DNA of 9,000 bases from Victivallaceae bacterium (GTDB lineage Bacteria; Verrucomicrobiota; Lentisphaeria; Victivallales; Victivallaceae): contig JAQUOK010000083.1 in the NCBI GenBank assembly GCA_028717165.1, forward strand, positions 1-9,000. Reading direction: 5' to 3'. The position numbers and the translations under genes are program-made. Of this stretch, positions 1 to 5,796 are shown one piece after another (position 1 is the first letter of the stretch; each line of letters begins with the position of its first letter). The notes under the pieces are model-generated. The model saw only the letters and a list, made by a program, of their open reading frames with translations. It made no database searches and was not told the origin of the DNA.

Positions 1-16
1 TTTAGGAATATGGAAT

Positions 17-2473
17 ATGGAGAATAATGACGTTTTTCTTGAAAAATCCCTGGAACGGGAAGTTTCAGTACGGACAATTTGTTCCGAACTTAATAATTTT
101 ATCGAACTGAAACAATCATTGAATATTATTTTGAAGCATCTGCAGCGGATTTCCGGCTGTGAGTCGGTTGGGATCAGACTGGAAGACAACGGTGACTACC
201 CTTATTACGTTTACGATGGGTTTTCAGAAGAATTTATTGAAAAAGAGAACCGTTTATGCATGCTTGACGAAAGCGGTGCCAGAATATCAGCTCTTGAGTC
301 GGAAGGTTATCTGCTGGAATGCATGTGCGGAAATGTCATTAAAGGAAAATTTGATCCTGAATTACCGTTTTTTACCCGTAACGGCAGTTTCTGGACTAAC
401 AGCACAACCGCATTACTAGGCAGCGTGAGCGAAAAAGAACTTTTAACCCGAACCCGGAATTACTGTAACGCCTGCGGCTATGAGTCGGTCGCCCTGATAC
501 CATTGAAAGCATATGAACTGCGTATCGGTCTGATGCAGTTCAACGACCGGCAACGCGACCGTTTCGAACCCGATTTGATCTCATATTTCGAGATGATCGG
601 TGAACAAATCGGAATAGCCGTACGGAACAGTTTGCTGTATTCGCAACTCAAGGAAAAAGAAGAACTGGGACGGGTATTGTTCGAATATAACCCGATCGAG
701 ACGATAGTAGTCGATCGCGAAGGCCGGATTTCCATGTTCAACCAGGCCAGGATGAAAGCCGGTGGGCGCCTGCCGGCAATAGGTGATCTGATGTATCTGG
801 ATTACGCCGGGAAACACGAACTTGACATGCGTGCGGAACTGATGGAATGCATTGCTTCCGGTACCATGAAAACCTTTCCTGAACTGAAATACGGTGCTCA
901 ATTCCTGACCGTAACCATTTCCGGATTCAGCCATGGGGCAATCGTTACCGCCCGGGATATAACCGTGCAAAAAGCAGCGGAAAACGCGCTGAAAAAACAA
1001 TCCGTCGATTTAAGCAGGCAAGTTAAGGCTTTGAGCTGTCAATATGAAATATCCGACATCATTCAGACAACCAATGCGGTAGATGACAATTGCCTGTCCC
1101 AGATCGTCGAAGCTATTTACCGCAACTGGCAGTCTCAGGTCGCGGTGCGTCTGACGGTCGGGGGGCGAGAATATCTTAGCAACGGTTTTCGGGAATCTTC
1201 GTGGTGTCTCTCCGAAAAAATCCGGGCTCGCGGCGAACTCGGAGAAAAACTGGAGGTTTATTATCAGGAAGACCCCGGAACCGACGAAAATAATCCCACG
1301 GCGGTTTCCGACCGTCAGTTATTTAACGCGATAATAAATCGGTTGAGCCGGTTTATAGAACGGAAACGAATAGAAAAGAACCTTCTGGAAAGTGAACAGC
1401 GTTTCAAGGCCATTGCGGACACCATTGAAGAAGTTTTCTGGATTACCGATCCCGGTAATAAAAAGCTCATTTATGTGAGTCCGGGTTACGAACGGATATG
1501 GGGACGTTCCTGCGAAAGTCTCTATGGGAACCCCGAATCCTATCTTGACGCCGTTCATCCGGACGATCTGCCGAAAGTACGGGAAGAACTGGAAAACGGG
1601 AAACCCGGCCGGGGACTTGAACATGAATACCGGATCATCAGGCCGGATGGCAATTCCCGCTGGATATGGGACCGCCGTTTTCCGCATGCGTCCAATAAGC
1701 TTTGTATCGGCGTGAGCCAGGACATAACCGCGCGCAAGCAGGCGGAAGACGCCCTAAAGGAGGCCTGCGGCAAAGTTGAATTCGCCCATGAGGAACTCCT
1801 GGCGACGCGGCGTTCGGAACGCCTGGCCTTTACTGGACGGATCGCGGCCAGCATCGCCCATGAAATCCGGAATCCGTCAACCAACGTATCGCTGGCGCTG
1901 GCTCAGCTCAGCGAGACGTTTGCCCCGGAAGGGAAGCAGAAGAAGTATGTTGAAATTATGGAAAACAATATTGAACGCATCAACAGCCTGATTACCGAGT
2001 TGCTCAACTGCGCCCGGCCGCCGGAACTCAATATGAAACCGCATAATATTCATTTACTCCTGAACGACCTGCTCGTATCGGCCGAAACCAAGACCGTCGC
2101 CAAAAAAATTACGGTAACCAAAGAATTCACCCCGTATGCGGCGATACTCAAGTTTGACCGTAAGCATATGGAACGGGCCTTGTTGAATATCGTCCTCAAC
2201 GCCATCGAAGCGATGCCGAAACGGGGCGGACAATTGAAAATAGCCACAGAATACAACCCGAAAACTTTCAGGATCAGAATCAGCGATAACGGTAAAGGTA
2301 TCCCGGATGAAAATATTATTAAGATTTTCGATCCGTTTTTCAGTTCAAAACCGGGCGGAACCGGCCTGGGGCTGACCACTTGTTACGGGGTAATCGTCAG
2401 CCACGGGGGAACGATCGAAGTGGAGAGTCAGCTCGGCAAAGGCTCGTTATTTTCCGTCAGCCTGCCGGTATAA
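17..2473 (+). CDS. Soluble multi-sensor hybrid-less histidine kinase (GAF-PAS-GAF-like-PAS-HisKA-HATPase)
   Basis: An 818-residue sensor kinase, probably the input of the locus. Seen in order: an N-terminal GAF domain (about 20-205) of the family with a CxCG motif and an FWTNST stretch; a PAS fold (about 218-320); a degenerate GAF-like module (about 340-455); a PAS/PAC domain (about 460-580) with the YVSPGYERIWGR signature; HisKA (about 605-670) with the HEIRNP box and phospho-acceptor His615; and a HATPase_c domain with N-box Asn728, G1 box DNGKGI from Asp757, and G2 box GGTGLGL near 780. No signal peptide or membrane segment is visible, so it should act in the cytoplasm. It has no receiver domain. 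AGGA at 4-7 supports the ATG at 17. The next gene starts 20 nt after its stop, so it very likely phosphorylates the receivers of the next two genes. The ligand is unknown; four Cys in the first GAF (102, 104, 150, 153) could be redox- or metal-responsive. The promoter lies outside the window. Confidence 0.95.
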   Translation: MENNDVFLEKSLEREVSVRTICSELNNFIELKQSLNIILKHLQRISGCESVGIRLEDNGDYPYYVYDGFSEEFIEKENRLCMLDESGARISALESEGYLLECMCGNVIKGKFDPELPFFTRNGSFWTNSTTALLGSVSEKELLTRTRNYCNACGYESVALIPLKAYELRIGLMQFNDRQRDRFEPDLISYFEMIGEQIGIAVRNSLLYSQLKEKEELGRVLFEYNPIETIVVDREGRISMFNQARMKAGGRLPAIGDLMYLDYAGKHELDMRAELMECIASGTMKTFPELKYGAQFLTVTISGFSHGAIVTARDITVQKAAENALKKQSVDLSRQVKALSCQYEISDIIQTTNAVDDNCLSQIVEAIYRNWQSQVAVRLTVGGREYLSNGFRESSWCLSEKIRARGELGEKLEVYYQEDPGTDENNPTAVSDRQLFNAIINRLSRFIERKRIEKNLLESEQRFKAIADTIEEVFWITDPGNKKLIYVSPGYERIWGRSCESLYGNPESYLDAVHPDDLPKVREELENGKPGRGLEHEYRIIRPDGNSRWIWDRRFPHASNKLCIGVSQDITARKQAEDALKEACGKVEFAHEELLATRRSERLAFTGRIAASIAHEIRNPSTNVSLALAQLSETFAPEGKQKKYVEIMENNIERINSLITELLNCARPPELNMKPHNIHLLLNDLLVSAETKTVAKKITVTKEFTPYAAILKFDRKHMERALLNIVLNAIEAMPKRGGQLKIATEYNPKTFRIRISDNGKGIPDENIIKIFDPFFSSKPGGTGLGLTTCYGVIVSHGGTIEVESQLGKGSLFSVSLPV

Positions 2474-2493
2474 AAAGAACGGAGCGAATAAGC

Positions 2494-3123
2494 ATGAAAG
2501 GATTAAAATATGACATCAGAAGAGGCGCCGACACTTATCGGGCAATCTGGGGCTCGCGGCTGGCTAAGTGGATCACTACCGGCAAGATAAAAACCGGTGA
2601 GATAGTGGTATGGCGCAGCGGGCTTTCCGGCTGGCGCCGGGCGGAGGAACTGGAGGAATTGATACCGCTTTTCCGGGAACAGGAGAAACGGCTGAAAGAA
2701 ACTGAAATACGGGAACATAAACCCGCCCCCAAAGTCAACGGTAAAAAACAGATCAGGAAAATCCTGTTGATCGATGATGAAAAGGATTTATGCTGGCTGC
2801 TGACGGATGTCCTGAATAAAAAAGGCTACAACGTTACCAGCGTCAATTCCAGAAAAACCGCATTGACGGCATTGGTAAAAGAAAACCCGGACATGGTGAT
2901 CCTCGATCTGAAATTGCCGGACGGCGACGGCATGAATATTATTCCCAAAATCAAAAAGAACAATGCCGACACCGTCATATGCGTAGCCTCCGCCTACGGC
3001 AGCATCAAAAAGAAAGAAGAGGCAAAACAGAAAGGTGCGTTCAATTTTATTGACAAGCCTTTTACGGTTACGGATATTCTGAAAAATATAGTAAGCGTCT
3101 CAAACCTTCAACAGGGGAATTAA
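2494..3123 (+). CDS. GYF_2-like domain fused to a response-regulator receiver
   Basis: A 209-residue protein without a recognisable output domain. Residues 1-60 read as a GYF_2-like module, normally a protein-interaction domain: a short beta start (KYDIRRG), then ITTGKIKTGEIVVWRSGLSGW, the pattern expected for the conserved VW...GW core. Residues about 61-85 are a charged linker. Residues about 89-209 are a receiver domain with the acidic pair Asp94/Asp95, phospho-acceptor Asp138 (VILDLKLP), Ser166 in the switch position and Lys188 (DKPF). All key phosphorylation residues are present, so it should be active. I chose the ATG at 2494 because GGAG at 2481-2484 is well spaced and the upstream frame lies inside the kinase gene. 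It sits between kinase and NtrC-type regulator and ends directly against the latter's start codon. It may be a phosphate sink or relay, or an adaptor that binds a partner through the GYF_2 part. The partner is unknown. Confidence 0.9.
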   Translation: MKGLKYDIRRGADTYRAIWGSRLAKWITTGKIKTGEIVVWRSGLSGWRRAEELEELIPLFREQEKRLKETEIREHKPAPKVNGKKQIRKILLIDDEKDLCWLLTDVLNKKGYNVTSVNSRKTALTALVKENPDMVILDLKLPDGDGMNIIPKIKKNNADTVICVASAYGSIKKKEEAKQKGAFNFIDKPFTVTDILKNIVSVSNLQQGN

Positions 3124-4485
3124 ATGGAAGAAATTCTTATAGTCGATGATAATCAGGATTTGTGTCTTTTACTATCGGATTCGCTTACGGAAGCCGGTTA
3201 TGGTGTTCGTACCGCCGCCTGCGGCAAACAGGCGGTCAAAACCGTTGTGGAAGAGCCGCCGGACATCGTTCTGCTTGATATTCATCTGCCCGACCTTAGC
3301 GGAATGAAAGTACTGAAAAAATTAAAAAAACATAACGCCGCTTTGCTGGTGATTATGCTGACAGCATACGGTGATATTAAAAATGCCGTTGAAGCGATCA
3401 AGGCCGGAGCGTTTGATTATATTACCAAGCCGTTCAATAAAGACGAATTGCTGCTGGTTATCAAACGAGCCCTGGATAACCGGGAAATGAACCGGAAAGT
3501 GGATTATCTGCATCAGGAACTGGTCAGAAAATTCGATGACGGCAACATAATCGGCGACAGTGAGGCGATCCGGCAGATCAAGGAAAAAGTGAAAATGGTT
3601 GCCCCCACCAATATGACTGTGGTAATCCACGGCGAAAGCGGGGTTGGCAAGGACTTGTTTGCTGCCATGCTTCACCGGGAAAGCCGAAGGAGCGGGGAGC
3701 CCTATATCCCCATTGATTGCGGCGCAATTCCCGATACGCTGGTGGAAAGTGAACTTTTCGGTCATGAAAAGGGCGCGTTTACCGGAGCGGTCGAAACGCA
3801 TAAAGGCAAATTTGAACAAGCCAACGGCGGTACGCTGTTCCTTGATGAAATAACCAACCTTCCGGAATCCGCCCAGGCTAAATTGTTGCGGGCGCTGGAA
3901 GAACGTAAAATCTGGCATGTCGGAGGACATAAGGCCGTGGAACTCGATGTCCGGATCATTGCGGCCACCAATGTCGATATCGGTCTGGCGGTCAAGCAAA
4001 ACCGGTTCCGGACGGATCTTTTTCATCGGCTAAACGAATTCAGCCTGACTATTCCGCCGTTGCGGGAACGGCAGGAAGACATTGTTGCCATCGCCAATCA
4101 TTTCATTGTCAAAGCCAATCAGGAATTGGGCAAAAACATCAAAGGGGTGTCACCGGAAGCGCTGGAAATATTACAGCATCATTCCTGGCCGGGAAATGTC
4201 CGGGAATTGCGGAACGCGATCAAAATAGCGGTTCTGTCTGCTGAAAACGCCCGGATTGTTCCCGAAGACCTGCCTTCCGGCATCTGTCCGCATGCCGCGG
4301 AATACCGACCTGAAATTGAAAACGATGATACTCTCTCGCTGGATGCCGCTACCAACCATTTTGAAGCGCAATTGATCGAGCAGGCTCTCAGCAGTACTGG
4401 CGGCAATAAGGCCAGGGCTGCGGAAATATTGCAGATCGACCGGAAAGCGCTCTATCGGAAAATGCGGCGTCTGGAGCTTTTTTAA
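3124..4485 (+). CDS. NtrC-family sigma-54-dependent response regulator (REC-AAA+-Fis)
   Basis: A 453-residue, full-length enhancer-binding protein. Seen: a receiver domain (1-120) with phospho-acceptor Asp52, Thr80 and Lys102; a sigma-54 AAA+ domain (about 143-370) with Walker A GESGVGKD (170-177), the sigma-54-contacting GAFTGA loop (217-222) and Walker B FLDE with Asp241/Glu242; and a C-terminal Fis-type helix-turn-helix (about 420-452, GGNKARAAEILQIDRKALYR). By family knowledge the phosphorylated protein forms a hexamer, binds upstream dyads and uses ATP to remodel sigma-54 RNA polymerase. Its start codon directly follows the TAA of the preceding gene, with AGGGG at 3113-3117 as ribosome site. 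A near-consensus -24/-12 promoter lies only about 160 nt downstream of its stop, ahead of gvpA. I infer that it is the dedicated activator of the gas-vesicle operon. It cannot be assigned to a named regulator from sequence alone. Confidence 0.96.
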   Translation: MEEILIVDDNQDLCLLLSDSLTEAGYGVRTAACGKQAVKTVVEEPPDIVLLDIHLPDLSGMKVLKKLKKHNAALLVIMLTAYGDIKNAVEAIKAGAFDYITKPFNKDELLLVIKRALDNREMNRKVDYLHQELVRKFDDGNIIGDSEAIRQIKEKVKMVAPTNMTVVIHGESGVGKDLFAAMLHRESRRSGEPYIPIDCGAIPDTLVESELFGHEKGAFTGAVETHKGKFEQANGGTLFLDEITNLPESAQAKLLRALEERKIWHVGGHKAVELDVRIIAATNVDIGLAVKQNRFRTDLFHRLNEFSLTIPPLRERQEDIVAIANHFIVKANQELGKNIKGVSPEALEILQHHSWPGNVRELRNAIKIAVLSAENARIVPEDLPSGICPHAAEYRPEIENDDTLSLDAATNHFEAQLIEQALSSTGGNKARAAEILQIDRKALYRKMRRLELF

Positions 4486-4495
4486 ATTCCCGTGG

Positions 4496-4540
4496 CAGTG
4501 TGGCAAAACCGCCCACTTTTGTCCCGTTTCCGCCACACTG
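4496..4540. promoter_or_regulatory. Inverted repeat, candidate activator-binding site upstream of gvpA
   Basis: A perfect 9-bp inverted repeat, CAGTGTGGC at 4496-4504 and GCCACACTG at 4532-4540, has half-site centres 36 bp apart. A further direct GTGGCA lies at 4492-4497, next to the GTGGCA at 4500-4505. The dyad is centred about 150 bp upstream of the predicted sigma-54 start, where NtrC-type proteins usually bind. No T-run follows, so an intrinsic terminator of the upstream operon is less likely, though an RNA hairpin remains possible. Confidence 0.45.
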
Positions 4541-4554
4541 TCTGTAATCAGACA
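4539..4554. promoter_or_regulatory. Palindrome TGTCTG-N4-CAGACA, candidate regulator operator
   Basis: A perfect 6-bp dyad with a 4-bp spacer, centred about 123 bp upstream of the predicted gvpA transcription start. Size and symmetry fit a Fis-type helix-turn-helix dimer. It abuts the larger inverted repeat by 2 bp, so the two could form one composite enhancer. Assignment to the neighbouring NtrC-type regulator is inference. Confidence 0.45.
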
Positions 4555-4643
4555 TATTAAAAAAGAATTATGATCAACAATTAAATTAATTTATTGAGGC
4601 AAACGATTACGATTTTACCAGCTTTTACTGTTACAACGGATAT

Positions 4644-4659
4644 TGGCATTCATATTGCT
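4644..4659 (+). promoter_or_regulatory. Sigma-54 (-24/-12) promoter of the gvp operon
   Basis: TGGCATTCATATTGCT matches the sigma-54 consensus TGGCACRNNNNTTGCW at nearly all conserved positions, with the GG (4645-4646) and GC (4657-4658) elements at the required spacing. Predicted transcription start is near 4670, giving a leader of about 100 nt before gvpA. The adjacent gene for a sigma-54 activator and the two dyads upstream make this the likely main promoter of the operon. Confidence 0.85.
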
Positions 4660-4674
4660 GTTAAGTATTATGTC

Positions 4675-4761
4675 GGAGGAGGAGTAAATCAGAACCATTA
4701 ATAAATAAGGGCTCTCTTGCTCTCTCCTTGGTTTTCCCACAAACGTTCCAAAATAAGGAGA
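4675..4761 (+). promoter_or_regulatory. gvpA leader with possible Shine-Dalgarno-sequestering hairpin
   Basis: The gvpA ribosome site AAGGAG (4755-4760) plus the next base is exactly complementary to TCTCCTT at 4723-4729, allowing a 7-bp helix with a 25-nt loop. The same pyrimidine stretch could instead pair about five bases with the purine run GGAGGAGGAG at 4678-4684 and just upstream, which has no useful start codon after it. These pairings are mutually exclusive, so the leader could switch or tune gvpA translation. This is read by eye; no folding energy was calculated. Confidence 0.3.
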
Positions 4762-4768
4762 TGGAAAA

Positions 4769-4975
4769 ATGGCTGTGGAAAAAACAATCGGAAGTTCCAG
4801 TCTGGTTGAAGTTGTCGACCGGATCCTGGACAAAGGAATCGTAGTCGATGCCTGGGCACGTGTCTCACTGGTCGGGATCGAACTGCTCGCCATTGAAGCC
4901 CGCGTTGTCGTCGCTTCTGTGGAAACCTATCTGAAGTATGCTGAAGCCATCGGCTTGACCGCGACGGCAGCATAA
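4769..4975 (+). CDS. gvpA: Gas vesicle structural protein GvpA
   Basis: A 68-residue protein that is a clear GvpA, the small amphipathic protein whose polymer forms the ribs of the gas-vesicle wall. Seen: the usual N-terminus with SSSLVEVVDRILDKGIVVDAWARVSLVGIELLAIEARVV, broken here into its parts: a first helix (about 10-21), a beta hairpin around GIVVDAW..VSLVGIELL (about 23-42), and a second helix with SVETYLKYAEAIGLT (about 50-64). The length is typical for the family and the C-terminus is short. AAGGAG at 4755-4760 gives a well-spaced ribosome site; an ATG at 4761 is in another frame. Only one copy is present in the window. It is the first gene after the sigma-54 promoter and is followed by a hairpin, consistent with more gvpA transcript than downstream transcript. 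By similarity it could belong to the GvpA/J/S superfamily more broadly, but length and position point to the major shell protein. Confidence 0.98.
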   Translation: MAVEKTIGSSSLVEVVDRILDKGIVVDAWARVSLVGIELLAIEARVVVASVETYLKYAEAIGLTATAA

Positions 4976-4994
4976 CGGACGCATGAGGATTTCT

Positions 4995-5052
4995 TGCCGG
5001 AACACCCTTGCGGCACTTCGGCCGCAGGCATGGTTCGCCAGGAATCCCGGCA
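4995..5052 (+). other. Nested stem-loop in the gvpA-downstream spacer
   Basis: An outer stem TGCCGG (4995-5000) with CCGGCA (5047-5052) encloses an inner hairpin TGCGGC-ACTTCG-GCCGCA (5009-5026). There is no U-tract after it, so it is not a classic intrinsic terminator. Structured spacers after gvpA are known in other gvp operons and fit mRNA stabilisation, processing or partial termination that keeps gvpA product in excess. Confidence 0.55.
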
Positions 5053-5074
5053 CTTTATGTAAAGGGAAAAACTC

Positions 5075-5725
5075 ATGAGTATCGTGGATGAGATGCGGAG
5101 ACTGACCGAAGAAATAATTTCGTCTTATGAGGAGCGTATTTCTTCCGTCGGTATGATTATAGACAATACCCACCGGATGCTCGACGAATTCCGGGCACAG
5201 CGCAATATCATGAGCGTCCAGCTCAGAAATAAATTATCCCGGAAAGAAACTTTACGGAAAAAAGATTTTGACGCCATGATGGCGGATATCCTCGTATCCC
5301 AGGAAGAACGGGAAAAAGAAATCAGAAACACCCTCCACTCCTACCTTGAAGAACAGAAATCGGCGGCCAAGGTCATTCGGGCCAATCTGAAAAAACACGC
5401 CGCGACGGATAACGGAGACGGAGAAAATATAGTCGGCAGTTTCCGAAGCATACTGGCCGAACTCCAGGCCCAGCGGCAGAAACGCGAAAATGAAGTACGG
5501 CAATTATTGAATGAATTCCGCAGCGAACACCAGGCAACGGCGCGCGCCCTGCGCGAACTTTTAAGCAATGGAAGAGCGATACGGATTCACGACCTTAAAA
5601 TAAAATTGAACAATATCCGGGAACAATTGGCGCAGAACCGGGACGAAGCTGGTCAAATGTCATCCCAGTGGCGCGAAATGTCCCGGATATTGACGGAAAA
5701 AAGACTTGCCCGGCAAAGTGCCTGA
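5075..5725 (+). CDS. Coiled-coil gas-vesicle accessory protein, GvpC-like
   Basis: A 216-residue, highly charged, almost entirely helical protein without signal peptide, membrane segment or cysteine. Residues 65-105 and 123-163 form an internal duplication (41 residues each) sharing the pattern F-x-x-[MI]-[ML]-A-[DE] ... E-[IV]-R ... A-[KR] ... R; an Asp/Gly-rich break (about 111-118) separates them. Its N-terminus (SSYEERISSVG; later KKDFDAMMADI) matches the next GvpC-like protein (ASYEARIKAVG; KEFDIMMSGI), so the two are paralogues. The start, with the run of helices, Gln/Glu/Arg content and position after gvpA, resembles cyanobacterial GvpC, the strengthening protein on the outer wall. AAGGGA at 5062-5067 supports the start. 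I infer a wall-binding or shape-setting role; a scaffold used during assembly is the alternative. Gene call sure, function moderate. Confidence 0.75.
   Translation: MSIVDEMRRLTEEIISSYEERISSVGMIIDNTHRMLDEFRAQRNIMSVQLRNKLSRKETLRKKDFDAMMADILVSQEEREKEIRNTLHSYLEEQKSAAKVIRANLKKHAATDNGDGENIVGSFRSILAELQAQRQKRENEVRQLLNEFRSEHQATARALRELLSNGRAIRIHDLKIKLNNIREQLAQNRDEAGQMSSQWREMSRILTEKRLARQSA
5267..5563 (+). repeat. Diverged internal duplication within the first GvpC-like gene
   Basis: Two segments, 5267-5389 and 5441-5563, encode 41-residue units that align without gaps at an offset of 58 residues. Similarity is clear in protein but weak in DNA, so the duplication is old. The offset is close to the 56-residue period of the next gene. 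Confidence 0.6.
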
Positions 5726-5735
5726 CCGTCAGCGG

Positions 5736-5760
5736 TCCGGTGCCGCGCCGGGTATTTTTA
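5736..5760 (+). terminator. Weak intrinsic terminator or attenuator between the GvpC-like genes
   Basis: TCCGGTG (5736-5742) can pair with CGCCGGG (5746-5752), including two G-U pairs, around a 3-nt loop. TATTTTTA follows immediately. Short GC-rich stem plus U-rich tract is the intrinsic terminator form, but the tract is broken by A. The genes on both sides seem to belong to one operon, so partial termination is the likeliest effect. Confidence 0.4.
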
Positions 5761-5796
5761 TTACTGGATATAACAACAGAGAGGAGATATAATAAT

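Noticed and set aside
3322..4026. A 234-codon minus-strand frame within the NtrC-type gene
   Set aside because: It lies antisense to a gene with intact catalytic motifs and encodes no recognisable protein.
4572..4584. Possible IHF site in the AT-rich stretch between the dyads and the promoter
   Set aside because: At least two core positions of the usual consensus do not match. Bending there is plausible, but the site is too weak to list.
4670..4687. A five-codon frame MSEEE beginning exactly at the predicted transcription start
   Set aside because: It would be leaderless and tiny, with no sign of selection; it is explained by the purine run read as Glu codons.
5668..5796. Longer N-terminus for the second GvpC-like protein
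   Set aside because: It overlaps the previous gene in another frame and reads through the hairpin and the ribosome site at 5781-5786. The ATG at 5797 is better placed.
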